Of a stretch of 64,000 nt of DNA, positions 11,640-21,059 are shown one piece after another (the first letter of the stretch is position 1; every line of letters begins with the position of its first letter). Source of the DNA: Acidimicrobiia bacterium. Its GTDB lineage: Bacteria > Actinomycetota > Acidimicrobiia > IMCC26256 > JAOSJL01. A model generated the notes under the pieces. The model ran no database searches, was not told the origin of the DNA, and saw nothing but the letters and a program-made list of their open reading frames with translations. The DNA lies in the NCBI GenBank assembly GCA_027494115.1, contig JAOSJL010000001.1, positions 62,001-126,000 on the forward strand. Reading direction: 5' to 3'. The position numbers and the translations under genes are program-made.

Positions 11640-12400
11640 TGCCCGGTGTTCTGGTCGCTTCGGCGAGTGGCAGATCTCACTCCCGAGGCCGTCTCGTCCT
11701 GCTCCCGGAACCCGTGGCGGACTCCGCGGAGCTCTTCGATCAATATCTTTGCTTCGTCGTCGCTGTAGGTGTGGAGCACGATGTTGGTCAGAGTCGGTTG
11801 AGTGGCGCCCAGCCCGGAGCTCGTCAGTCGGCATCCTATTGTCCGCTTTTGCCGGGCGAGGACCGTGCGAGCGGTTCCGCGGTGCTCGTGCGAGCGCGCA
11901 GAACATGGCTGCGCCAGAAATCAGTCGCGTGGTATGGCCCGGGCCAGTTCGTAGTCGCCGTCGGGCCCCGCTATTCGTGAACGATTGTAGGCCCTGAGGA
12001 CACACCTCGGACAGTTTGTTCCGTCGATGTGCCGCAGTACCCTGCCATAGTCCCACTCTCGAGAACGCGACTCGCGCCATGTCACGAAGGACCAGAAGAA
12101 CTCGACCGCCAGAAAGCGCCAGAATCCTGGATCGTCGAGCACCTCAGCAGGACTGAGATCAGGGGCTTCGGCCAGCGTCACGCCGGCGCACCTTCTGAAG
12201 TCATCGCGGTCGCCATCGCCATCGTCGGTTCGCAGTTGCTCCGGTTCGTCGCTGGGCGTTCTCGCAGAACTCCGAGGTCGTCGAGCACGACCTCGTCACC
12301 GCTCCTTCCCATATTGTGTTGGAGGAGCGGTCAGGAGCAACGCCGTGGAGCAGGTGCGGCGCGGTTCCTACATGGTTCCGATCGACATACTCGGATGCTT
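11640..12400 (-). pseudogene. Uncharacterised protein, DUF6339-like, frameshifted
   Basis: The best frame (12181-11921, reverse) reads AEVLDDPGFWRFLAVEFFWS followed by FVTWRE and then RIAGPDGDYELARAIPR. After a frame change it continues to VLHTYSDDEAKILIEELRG near 11770. The aromatic FWRFLAVEFFW helix and the DDEA..LIEEL ending resemble DUF6339-type proteins that accompany cytosine methyltransferase/Vsr clusters in actinobacteria; this is recalled similarity, not a search result. It lies directly upstream of the methyltransferase start and probably shares its transcript. No catalytic residues are recognised. Confidence 0.35.
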
Positions 12401-13406
12401 CACGACGGAACCCGGTCAAGACATCCGTGAAGCCCTTGCGAAGATCCGATACTGGGTTCTCGATTCGCGCGATCGTCATCGTGGGGCGATGCGAACCTCG
12501 GCGAGTAACTGTTCTCGTTGCGCCCTGTATTCGTTCTCGGGCCGCTTCCTCTGAGACCCCACAACGAGATGGAGAAGACGTCCCGGTAGCGAGCCGTCGA
12601 GATCGCCTATCGGCGGCGTGTCGCGTTAGAGTCGGCGCGACGACTCCAGGACGATCGCCGACATGGCGTCGAGGAAGAGCTGGCGTTGAAAGCTCTGCGC
12701 CCGCCGCAGCGCTTCCCAGGTCGAGTGCCACTAGTTTCGAAACTCTTCATCGACGTAGAGACAGGATGTCCGATTCGGCATCCGAAGGATCACTGAGCGG
12801 ACTCGACACTCCGCGTACCGGAAGCGTCCCGGACGGGAGACCGAGTCGTTGGCGTTCCTCCGCCGTCAAAGGGGATCGGCAGAAGCCATTCTCCCAGCTG
12901 ATTCTCAATCGAAACCCCGACCTGGGCGACCAGGTTCCGCTTTCGCCAAGACCTTTGCAGGCTCTCAGCCCATTTAACGAGATCGAGATAAAGATCCAGG
13001 ACGACAGCCTCCGAAGAGTGTCTGCAACAGTGCAGGGCGCTTTGTCGGCGCCGCGATCTCCTCGTAGGCGGGAAGCTCGTCGAGAGCGTCGAGCGGGAAC
13101 TGCCAGACGATTTTCCGCCAAGCACAGTCGTGGTGTGGAGGGCGACAAGTAGAAGCTCTACATCGCGGGCGTCGAGCCCAGAGTTCTCGAGTGCACCGCG
13201 CAGTTCCACTCGCTTTTCGTTGACCTCCGGCGCGTTTCGGCCGACGACGGGCGCGCCGCCGCCGTGAGGAACTGCTGGGGCCCCAGGCCGAGCCGCTCCC
13301 CGGGCTCAATGGTCTCCTGACCGAACTGGATCGAGAAGGTTCTCAACGCCGATTCGAAGCCTTCCAGACCGACGTACGGTCAGACGACCCGCTCTTCGCT
13401 ACTCAC
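12401..13406 (-). pseudogene. Unrecognised protein, frameshifted
   Basis: A GTG at 13406 opens a reverse-strand gene. Its segments read GFESALRTFSIQFGQETIEP, GERLGLGPQQFLT, a VELRGALENSGLDARDVEL block, IVWQFPLDALDELPAYEEI and, further on, QRQLFLDAMSAIVLE-like and SDLRKGFTDVLTGFRREASE. The composition is that of a soluble, helix-rich protein of roughly 330 residues. No family is recognised. The upstream gene ends seven bases before this start, so the two are likely co-transcribed. Frame changes occur about every 60 bases. Confidence 0.35.
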
Positions 13407-13412
13407 GAACCC

Positions 13413-14560
13413 TCACTTCTTCGACTCGTCAGGTTCTGTGGACGACTCGACGTGAGAGATCAACTCCGCCCGAGCGACGAGCCGGCCGGACCAGTCAGGT
13501 CATAGGGCGCGAGAGGAAATCCGAACTCCGCCGGCTCGTGATTCAGGGGGCCGCGGTAGGTCTCAGCGCCGTCATCGGTCGGCGAACCTCCGCTGGCCCG
13601 GTCACGGTGATCGAGCACTCTTCACCCGCGCGATCGTCCTCGAGGAAGACGTAGCGGATCAGAACTTCGGCTTCGGTCGGCACCGTGCCTTCGTATCAGG
13701 ATGCGAGTGAGGCGCGACCCTTCCGCGCATCCTGATGGTTCCTCTCGGTGGTCCCGCAGCCTCCTGGTGCCTGTTCGAGGATCCGGATACTGACGGGCCG
13801 CTCCGGCGGAGGGCATCGCCGCGTCCCCGGAGTCGCTCTGGAAGTCCCTGAAGAGCTTCTCAGGAGTGAAACCTCAGGTCTCGTTGGCGGGAGTGTGCGG
13901 GGCCGGAGTTTCGAGCGGAACTCGTTCACGGCTTTAGCGAATCCGACGCTGAATCGCGGTGCGGCCTCGGGTGCGTCGGGATCCCTCACCACCACCGTAT
14001 CCGGCGCTCACCGGAATCGTGCCCCTTGGGCTCTGTCTGCCGGAGCAGCTCGTCGACATCGTCATCTACAATAGACGTGCCCCGGACGTGCGGTTAGTTC
14101 TGACCCGTGGAGCGGGTACTCGACCACCATCCTGGGATCCTTACCAGTGCCACCAGACTCTGGTGACCTGCCGGCTGCTCCATCTTCCTCCTCCACCGTG
14201 ATCGACGCCAGGGATAGGACCAGTCCTCGACGTCCGCCACCAGTCCGATACAGCCGAGATGGACCTCGCGCCCGTTCGGAGTCTCGAATTTCTGAAGCGT
14301 GCGGGCGAACTCGCTCCTTGGCCGACGCACCGCTTCCGATCGTCGCGAGTTCGTGGGAACGAATGAGCAGCTTGAGAAGCGTTCTTCCGAGGGCGCGGCA
14401 CAGGCCGTTCGCCGTCGGCCATTCGAATGTCCAGTGCGAAGAGCTGCTCCGGCCAGCGCCGGCCACCAATTGCGTTCGATGGCGGCCTTCAGATCCTCCA
14501 GGATCCACAGTAGGCTGAACGACGAGGAAAGTGGTGCCGAGGTCTTGGGTGCGTAGCGAA
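13413..14560 (-). pseudogene. Unrecognised protein, frameshifted
   Basis: The C-terminal half reads on the reverse strand as AKAVNEFRSKLRPR, an LLEKLFRDFQS-like helix, a RYVFLEDDRAGEECSITV strand pair and LVARAELISHVESS before a stop at 13413. The N-terminal half contains LGRTLLKLLIRSHELATI and a GLVADVEDWS segment. The beta-rich C-terminus looks like an immunoglobulin-like or jelly-roll fold, but this is only an impression. It is the last heavily broken gene; its left neighbour starts seven bases downstream, and the intact EEP gene begins on its right at 14561. Confidence 0.35.
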
Positions 14561-15418
14561 TCACGGAGAGACAGCCGAGCGATCTAGCGGCGGCGTCCAC
14601 GGTTTTCTGTTCGTGAACAGGACGGCTCCTTTAGCCCTTCTGCTCACCGCGACAGCGAGGGGGAGGTGGTCGCTCAGCTTTCGCAGCTCGGGAGTGTCGA
14701 GGACTTGTGCTCCGGCGATGACGTTCTCGTCGAAGAGCGACTCGCTGGCGAAGGCGTAGTCGTTCTGCCAGGGACGGTCCTTCTCGCCGCGGATGTGCGT
14801 GTGGATGTGGCGGCAGGCGTTGCCGTCGTCGCACCCGCACCGCTCGAGCGGACCGTCGGCCCGGAACTCGTCGAGGCAGTCCCGCAGACCGAAGGCCTCA
14901 ATTCGTTGGAACGTCGCTTGGTGCCACGGAAGATACCGGGCATCACTGCCAGTCCACTGCGTGGTGAGGTTGAGATCGCCGCCGAGAACGACGTTCTTGC
15001 CGAGGTTCGAGTCGTCGAAGAGCGGCACGAGATCGGTGAGAATCCTGTTCACGGTTGTGACTGCGTAGTTGTCGTCGATGAGGCCATAGACGGAAACAAG
15101 CGTGATCTGACGCCCGCCTACCTCAATGCTTCCGACGGCGACAGATCCCGGCCACGTCCTGCGGAGGTCATGAGGCCTCGAATTCTCACGTCCTTTCGCC
15201 CGCGTGATGTCCATGACGTCGGTGTCGAGGCCGACAACAGCGGAGCCCCACGGCCGGTGGTCGTAGATCGGCCGGAACAGAACCGAGCGGAGCATCGGTG
15301 GTGGCAACGCTTCCTGAACGAGCGCAACGTCGGCCGTCTCTTCCAGCCAGTCCCACGCCCTCTGTCGGTTCTCCTCCGACTGGAAACCGTGGTTCATGTT
15401 CCAGAAGATCAGACGCAC
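14561..15418 (-). CDS. Endonuclease/exonuclease/phosphatase family protein
   Basis: A 285-residue EEP-fold hydrolase with all family motifs: RLIFWNMNHG at the N-terminus, VQEAL with the metal-binding Glu, VVLGGDLN, NDYAFAS and LSDHLPLAV with the catalytic Asp-His. Such enzymes cleave phosphodiesters in DNA, RNA or phosphoinositides; the substrate here is unknown. I use the GTG at 15418, because it starts just before the first strand and 17 bases after the stop of the protease gene upstream, which suggests a two-gene operon. The frame is intact, unlike everything to its left, although its last residues (after AVAVSRRAKG) run into the broken region and may be extended artificially. Confidence 0.75.
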   Translation of the reverse strand: MRLIFWNMNHGFQSEENRQRAWDWLEETADVALVQEALPPPMLRSVLFRPIYDHRPWGSAVVGLDTDVMDITRAKGRENSRPHDLRRTWPGSVAVGSIEVGGRQITLVSVYGLIDDNYAVTTVNRILTDLVPLFDDSNLGKNVVLGGDLNLTTQWTGSDARYLPWHQATFQRIEAFGLRDCLDEFRADGPLERCGCDDGNACRHIHTHIRGEKDRPWQNDYAFASESLFDENVIAGAQVLDTPELRKLSDHLPLAVAVSRRAKGAVLFTNRKPWTPPLDRSAVSP

Positions 15419-15435
15419 AGCCGGGTTCCTTACAC

Positions 15436-16512
15436 CTAGGAATCGAACTCTTCGACGCAGTCGATCTCGGTCGTGATCCGGTCTCCGCAGGTGGCGCCGA
15501 AGTCCTCGTAGTCGGAATCGACCGGGCTCGCGTAGTAGAGATCGTCGCACGCCACCATGTCGCCGTCGTCGCAGTCGGTCCACAGGTCGTCGAAGTACGG
15601 GTCGTCGCCGAACGTGTCGGCGTCACTGTCGCCGGGCACGGCGCCACCACCCTCCGACAGGATCCCGTTGGCGGCGTCGCAGTCGGCCGACGGGAAGTCG
15701 GGCAGCGCCACGATGCTGTCCACCACCGGCTGTAGGACGTTCGGCGTAAAGATGATCGACACGAGCCGGAGCTGATCGCCGCTCGAGTCGACCGCCGTGA
15801 CCACGCCCGCCACCTCGCCAGTCTCGGTGAGCGCGGGCCCGCCACTGTTGCCGAAGTCGATGGCGGCGTCGAAGCGGATGGCCTCGCGCTCCCCGTCGCG
15901 GGTCTGAAAGCTCACGATGCCGCCGGTCGTGGCCGAGAAGTCGGTCGCCGGTGCCGGATAACCGAGCGACACGATCCGCTGACCTTCGGCGAGCGCCTCG
16001 GTGTCGGCCCACCCCAGCGCCACCTGGAGCTTGTCGTCCACCTCCAGAACGGCCACGTCGGTTTCCTCGTCCCACCCGACGACCGTCGCCGACATCGTGG
16101 ACCCGTCACGGGCGACGAGCTCGGGTGTCGCGTCGTTGACTACGACGTGCCAGTTCGTCACCAGGTGTGTCGGCGAGGTGACGAACGCGGTTCCGGTACC
16201 GAGAATGCCGCAGCCGTCGGACTCCACGAGAAACACACTGTCGCCGAACCGCTCGACGAGCTCGGCTTCGGTGAGACCGTTCGGATCGGAAACGTCGACA
16301 GGATCTTTGGCCGTGGGTTCCTTCGCTGCAACGGGATCCAGTTCGTCGTCGGATTGACGATCGGCGCGACGGTGAAGCCGTGAGGACGGCGAGATCAACA
16401 CAGGGACCCATGGTCGCACGCCGGACGGTGGTGGATCGACGAGTGCGTACGGGGTTGGTGGTGGTGGAGGAGGAGGAGGAGGAGGAGGAGGAAGCGGCGG
16501 CGACGGCGTCAT
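15436..16512 (-). CDS. Trypsin-like serine protease with acidic Cys-containing tail
   Basis: The central domain is a chymotrypsin-fold protease. The triad is visible as LVTNWHVV (His), ETDVAVLEVDD (Asp) and DFGNSGGPAL (Ser). The C-terminus, from about residue 300, is an Asp-rich module with paired cysteines (CDDGDMVACDDLYYASPVDS, then YEDFGATCG), a motif common at the ends of secreted actinobacterial proteins. The N-terminus is a run of prolines encoded by a GGA/GGT-rich tract (16458-16492), and no signal peptide is seen. A missed frameshift in that tract could be hiding one. It is upstream of and probably co-transcribed with the EEP gene. Extracellular or surface location is inferred. Confidence 0.7.
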   Translation of the reverse strand: MTPSPPLPPPPPPPPPPPPTPYALVDPPPSGVRPWVPVLISPSSRLHRRADRQSDDELDPVAAKEPTAKDPVDVSDPNGLTEAELVERFGDSVFLVESDGCGILGTGTAFVTSPTHLVTNWHVVVNDATPELVARDGSTMSATVVGWDEETDVAVLEVDDKLQVALGWADTEALAEGQRIVSLGYPAPATDFSATTGGIVSFQTRDGEREAIRFDAAIDFGNSGGPALTETGEVAGVVTAVDSSGDQLRLVSIIFTPNVLQPVVDSIVALPDFPSADCDAANGILSEGGGAVPGDSDADTFGDDPYFDDLWTDCDDGDMVACDDLYYASPVDSDYEDFGATCGDRITTEIDCVEEFDS

Positions 16513-16607
16513 CGAGGGCGGAGGAGGGGGAGTGGACTCGCGCCCTGCGCTGCCGGGATCGGACAGGGCAGATCAGATGGTTCGAGCGGTGTCCCACCGG
16601 CCGGACA

Positions 16608-16975
16608 GTTCATGAGATTGACGATACCTGGGCTGCGACACGGAGGACGACCAGGCTGCCGATACGCTGATGGAGATGCTTCCTCCTGTCGGTTGGGCCG
16701 ACGTCGCCACCAAGCGGGATCTCGACGCCCTCGAGGAACGGATTGACCTCCGCCTGGGGTCGTTCGAAGACCGCACCGATGCACGGTTCGCAGCTGGAGC
16801 GTACCGTGCACGTTTCACGTCGGTTGACCATCAGATGCAGGGGCTCCGCCATGAACTCATCGGCGAAATGCACGCCATGCAGTCGCGCCTCGTGATGTGG
16901 CTGGTGCCCACGATCCTCGCCGGGGTGGGAGCGTCAGCGGCCGTCGCCCGGCTTCTGTAGCCCGGCCCGTCGTGG
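16608..16975 (+). pseudogene. Degenerate copy of coiled-coil/membrane-anchor gene
   Basis: From 16670 the frame encodes MEMLPPVGWADVATKRDLDA, a coiled coil and a C-terminal membrane helix (LVMWLVPTILAGVGASAAVA) ending at 16960. It is a near copy of the gene at 26872-27237, almost identical over the last 130 bases. The N-terminal 33 codons of the intact copy are matched only in broken frames here, with an in-frame stop near 16612. Fifteen middle codons are missing and nine extra codons appear around 16795. It therefore looks like a decayed duplicate, although translation from the ATG at 16670 would still give a 96-residue protein. Confidence 0.6.
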
Positions 16976-17074
16976 CGGTCCCGCCAGGGACATGGCCTCT
17001 GGGTCGTCACAATGGTGCTCGGATCAGCGTGACGCCGTGAACCGATCAGGCGAGTCTGCGCGACAGTTCTCGTG

Positions 17075-17599
17075 ATGGACACGGACGTGGCACTCGTGGA
17101 AGCGGTCGCCGAGGGCGACCGGGGGGCGCTCGAAGAGCTGCACCGCCGCCACGTCGCCTGGATGACGGCGCGCCTGAGGCGGCGCTGTGCCGACAAGGAC
17201 ATCGTCGACGAAGCGGTCCAGGACACGTTCGTCGCCGTGTGGCGCGGCGCCGGTAAGTGGAACGGCGCCGGCGAGCCGGCCGCCTGGATGTGGGGCATCG
17301 CCATCCGTCGGCTGATCGGCGTACTCCGCACCCGGAAACGCTGGGCCCCCGTGCACCAGCATGCCGGCCACGAAGAGACGATCGTCGCCGCCGAGGATCA
17401 GGTTCTCCTCGGCGTCGAACACGGCGACCTCGGCGGAGCGCTCCTGCGGCTCTCCCCCGAACTGCGTGCGGTCGTGCAGGCCACGGTCCTCGACGGCCTG
17501 TCCACCCGCGAAGCCGCCCGACTGCTCAACGTTCCGCAGGGCACCGTGAAAACGCGCATGATGCGCGCCCGCGCCGAGCTGAGAGGAGCCCTCACATGA
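17075..17599 (+). CDS. ECF-family RNA polymerase sigma factor
   Basis: A 174-residue sigma-70 family protein with only regions 2 and 4. Region 2 spans about residues 10-75 (LEELHRRHVAWMTARLRRR, DEAVQDTFVAVWR). Region 4 spans about 118-172, with LSPELRAVVQATVLDGLSTR and the helix-turn-helix EAARLLNVPQGTVKTRMMRA. It would direct RNA polymerase to a small regulon, most likely including its own operon. The ATG at 17075 is preferred over the adjacent GTG at 17072. Its TGA overlaps the ATG of the zinc-finger anti-sigma gene, and the transporter genes follow with the same style of overlap, so the cassette is one coupled unit. Confidence 0.85.
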   Translation: MDTDVALVEAVAEGDRGALEELHRRHVAWMTARLRRRCADKDIVDEAVQDTFVAVWRGAGKWNGAGEPAAWMWGIAIRRLIGVLRTRKRWAPVHQHAGHEETIVAAEDQVLLGVEHGDLGGALLRLSPELRAVVQATVLDGLSTREAARLLNVPQGTVKTRMMRARAELRGALT

Positions 17600-18443
17600 C
17601 GCCATCGGAGAACTGGCACGCCCCCACCGCCGTTCTCGAGCGGTTCGCTGAAAACCCCGCGGCCGTCGACGCCGCCACGGCTGCCTCCGTCGAGACGCAC
17701 CTCGTGGCGTGTGAAGCCTGTCGCGCCGAGCTGACACGCCTTTCGGATCCCGAACTCGCTGTCGAATCCTGGGCTGCTGTCGCCGACCGCATCGACCGAC
17801 CCCGAACGTCTCTCCTCGAGCGGGCGCTCCAGCGGCTGGGCGTGCGAAGCAGCACGGCGCGTCTCGTCACGGCTACTCGGGCCTGCGACTGTCGGGGCTC
17901 GCCGCGGTCGGCGCGCTCACCGGGCTGGCCGTTCTCGCCTCCCGCCACGCCGACGCCACCGGGCCGTTCCTGCTCATCGCTCCCCTCGTACCCCTCGCCG
18001 CCGTCGCCCTCACGTTCGCGGCGGCGTTCGATCCCGGTGGTGAGGCCGGCCTCGCGACGCCGGTGGCCGGAACAGGGCTCGCCCTGCGCCGTGCGGTCGC
18101 GGTTCTCACGGCTGCCTTCGTGGTTCTCACGATCGGAACCCTGGCACTCCCCGGGCTCGGGTCCGCACCCCTCGGTTGGGTCACTCCCGCCCTGGCGCTC
18201 GCTGTCGGCAGCCTCGCCATCGGGACGTGGGTCCGCGTCGAGATCGCGGTCGCGTGCCTGGCCGGCGCGTGGGTCGTCGGCGTCGGAGCGTTGCGCTACG
18301 TCGACGGACCCGGTCACCCGTTCGCCGACACGGCGGTTTTCAGCGCCGTCGGCCAGGGCGTCGCCCTCGGCCTCGCCGTGCTTGCCGCCGTCGTCCTCGT
18401 GACACGCGCGGATCGCTACACGACCCTGGAGGTCAGAACATGA
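17596..18443 (+). CDS. Membrane anti-sigma factor, zinc-finger type, with frameshift
   Basis: The first 90 residues carry the anti-sigma zinc-binding signature H-x3-C-x2-C (ETHLVACEACRAEL). A frame change near 17865-17885 leads into a second frame with about six hydrophobic segments (GLAAVGALTGLAVLAS, FLLIAPLVPLAAVALTF, VLTAAFVVLTIGTLALPG and more) ending TTLEVRT. Read together this is one cytoplasmic anti-sigma domain followed by a multi-pass membrane part, about 282 residues, which would hold the upstream sigma factor inactive until a signal arrives. The frameshift needs checking, because the flanking overlaps (17596-17599 and 18440-18443) argue for an intact gene. Confidence 0.75.
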
Positions 18444-19316
18444 GCGGTACAGCAGGCGTCTCGGTCACGGGACTGTGCAAGCGCTACGGGTCGACCGTCG
18501 CGCTCGACAGTGTCGACGCCACCTTCGGTCCGGGTGTCAACGGCCTGCTCGGTCCCAACGGAGCCGGGCAAGACAACGCTTCTGCGCATCCTCGCCACCG
18601 TCCTGGGTTCCGATGGCGGAAGCGTCGAGGCGCTGGGCCTCGACCCGTCGACGGGGGACGGGCGCCTGGCGCTGCGTCGGCGGCTCGGCTACCTCCCCCA
18701 GGAGCCCGGCTACCACCGGCAGTTCACCGCCTTCGAGTTCGTCGACTACGTCGCGATCCTGAAGGAATGGGCCGACCGGGGCCCGCGCCACAACGAGGCC
18801 AGACGGGTGCTGTCACTCGTCGGTCTGGAGTCGGTGATGAACCGACGGATCCGGAGCCTTTCGGGCGGAATGCGTCGACGACTCGGCATCGCCCAGGCGA
18901 TGATCGGCCGCCCCGACCTGTTGGTCCTCGACGAACCCACCGCCGGGCTCGATCCCGAGCAGCGCCTGCGCTTCCGCGAGCTTCTCGGCACCGAGGCGTC
19001 GGGCTCGACCGTGCTGCTCTCCACCCACCAGACCGACGACGTGGCGGCCCTGTGTGAACGCGTCGTCGTGCTCCTCGAGGGCACGGTCCGCTACGCGGGC
19101 GCCACATCCGGTCTCGTGGCCATGGCCGAGAACCGCGTGTGGCTGGCGGCCGAGCGCGACACGCGGGCCCAACTCGCGTGGGTCACGGGCGACGGCAAGG
19201 TCCGCCACATCGGCGACCCACCGGCGGGAGCGCACCTCGTGGAGCCGACCGTCGAGGACGGCTACCTCCTGCTCGCGGGGCGCGCGGACACCGACCGCGA
19301 GGCCCTGGCGTCATGA
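18440..19316 (+). CDS. ABC transporter ATP-binding protein, frameshift in Walker A
   Basis: An ABC ATPase of about 290 residues. Walker A should read GPNGAGKTTLLR, but an extra C at 18569 (GGGCAAG) shifts the frame exactly inside the motif. With that base removed the protein is continuous. Further on come LSGGMRRRLGIAQAM (signature), LLVLDEPTAGLD (Walker B) and STHQTDDVA (H-loop). The C-terminal 80 residues form the extra domain common in exporters of the CcmA/NatA kind. It overlaps the anti-sigma gene upstream and the membrane gene downstream by ATGA. An in vivo loss of Walker A would kill the transporter, so a sequencing error is the simpler reading. Confidence 0.8.
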
Positions 19317-21058
19317 AACGTCGCACGACGCCACTCCTGGGTGCAATCCTCGCCACCGCCTTCTTCAGCGGTTTCATGGTCGGGAGCCCGATCGTCTCGC
19401 TCGTCATCGTGGGCCCCGCCGTCGCGCTGGCGGTCTATGTGTTCGTCGTCAGACGCCGGCAGGCTCCGGCCGAGGCCGCCTGGTCGGTCGCAGATCCATT
19501 GCCTCTGGCACCGGTGCAGCCGGGGACAGCACGGCAGGTCTCGGCAGCGCTCGGACGCGTCGAATCGCGCGAGTTGGCCCTGAGCGTGTGGTTCGGGATC
19601 GGCCTGGGCTTTCTCGTCGTGATCTTCCTGGCCTTCGCGGTCGCCTACCCCGACGACAACGGTGAAGTCTGGATGGAACACGTGGGTTACTGGCCGTGGT
19701 TCGTCCACCCCCTGGCGGGACTCACGATCGTGGCGGTATACCGCGCCGTCACCCGCCCGGCGCGCGACGACACGGCTGAGCTGTTCGAGTCGTGTCCGAC
19801 GGAACCGTCGGTGCGGTTGCTCGGAATCATGCGTTCCGCCGTTGTACCGGTCGTTGCCTACCTGGTCTTCCTCCTCCTTTACAGCGCCGCGATCGCTGTC
19901 CGGAGTCCCGCCATCCACGGGCCTGTCTCGGCCAACGCGGCGGCGTTTCTCCTGGCCAGTCTCGTGCTCCTCGTGGGTGCGGTGTTTTTCGGAACCGCTC
20001 TCGGCTCCTGGATCCGCTTCGGCCTGGCGCCCATCGTGGGGGTGGTCGCGGTCGGCTTTCTGTCTATTGGGCTGGCAAGTGCCGGCGATCCCGGCTGGAA
20101 CGGCCTCTCAGGACTTTCGACCTTCGGACCGCAGGCCGACTCGGCACTGATCCTGCCGTTTCTGCCGGCGTGGTGGTATCTGGCGTGGATGATCGCGTTG
20201 ACCTTGATCGTCGGCGTCATCGCCGTGCTGCGGTACCGGCGTGACCGCGGCGTGTGGGTGACCGGGGGATCGCTGTCGTTGTTGCGGTGGTCGCCGGGGT
20301 CTTCGCGACGCTTCCGCTCGACACCGCCGATGCCGAACAGCTTGCCGGGCTCATCGGGCAGCCGCAGGACCACCAGACGTGCGAAACGTCGCCGGGTGCA
20401 CGGGTCGAGGTCTGCACGTACGAGGGCTATGGAGAACTGCGTGGCCAGGTGGCCGCTGCCGTCGGCCCCGTCGGCGACGCCCTCCCCGACGAAAGGAACA
20501 CTCACGGTTCGAACGGTCGACGACGCCGAGGAGCAGAATCTGCCCACAGAGGTGCGTCGGCTGCTGCCCGACGGGTTTCCCGAACCGAACGTCGATGAGG
20601 TCTTCGTCGGATTCAACGCCAACGACAGCGCCCTTCTAGCCGACCGGCTCCTCGTGGCGTTCACGGCGCTCGGGCTCCCGCTGTACGGAAGCGTCGACAT
20701 GCCGATGGTCCTCAGTGGAGAGGCCCGAGGTGTCGTTGCCCAGTGGCTGGCGAGCCGCGGTCTGCCGAGGGACGAGGCGCTCGACCTGGCCACCGGCGAC
20801 CCGGGCGGCGACGACGCCTTCGACCGTGGAAACGCCTGGCCCGACATGTGCGGGCCCGTCGTCTGGTCCGAACAGGATCTCGACGCAGCACAGGCGTTGA
20901 TCCGCCTCCCCGAAGCCGAGGTCGCCACCGTGGTCGTCTCGGGCCGGGACCGGTGGTCGGATCCGGCGACCGGGACCGACGAGCTGCTGGCCGAGCTCGG
21001 CCTCGCGAGCGCCGGACCCTACGACGAGTTCGAAACCCGCGTCGACGACTTCTGCTGA
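19313..21058 (+). CDS. Multi-pass membrane protein, ABC permease partner, with two frameshifts
   Basis: A membrane protein of about 580 residues starting at the ATG that overlaps the ATPase stop. At least eight hydrophobic segments are visible in the first 310 residues (for example FFSGFMVGSPIVSLVIVG, LSVWFGIGLGFLVVIFLAF, FLLASLVLLVGAVFFGTAL). Between about 20265 and 20500 the coding frame shifts; the alternative frame supplies IAVVVAVVAGVFATLPLDTA and a Cys-containing extracellular part. The original frame then resumes to the end (FETRVDDFC). Two compensating indels explain this. The position after an ABC ATPase makes it the likely permease. The substrate is unknown. Confidence 0.7.
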   Translation: MKRRTTPLLGAILATAFFSGFMVGSPIVSLVIVGPAVALAVYVFVVRRRQAPAEAAWSVADPLPLAPVQPGTARQVSAALGRVESRELALSVWFGIGLGFLVVIFLAFAVAYPDDNGEVWMEHVGYWPWFVHPLAGLTIVAVYRAVTRPARDDTAELFESCPTEPSVRLLGIMRSAVVPVVAYLVFLLLYSAAIAVRSPAIHGPVSANAAAFLLASLVLLVGAVFFGTALGSWIRFGLAPIVGVVAVGFLSIGLASAGDPGWNGLSGLSTFGPQADSALILPFLPAWWYLAWMIALTLIVGVIAVLRYRRDRGVWVTGGSLSLLRWSPGSSRRFRSTPPMPNSLPGSSGSRRTTRRAKRRRVHGSRSARTRAMENCVARWPLPSAPSATPSPTKGTLTVRTVDDAEEQNLPTEVRRLLPDGFPEPNVDEVFVGFNANDSALLADRLLVAFTALGLPLYGSVDMPMVLSGEARGVVAQWLASRGLPRDEALDLATGDPGGDDAFDRGNAWPDMCGPVVWSEQDLDAAQALIRLPEAEVATVVVSGRDRWSDPATGTDELLAELGLASAGPYDEFETRVDDFC

Positions 21059-21059
21059 G

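Noticed and set aside
1-14560. Insertion sequences or transposases driving the island
   Set aside because: No DDE or tyrosine/serine recombinase motif, terminal inverted repeat or target duplication could be found in any frame.
16458-16492. GGA/GGT repeat as a regulatory microsatellite
   Set aside because: It encodes the proline run of the protease on the other strand; low-complexity coding is enough to explain it.
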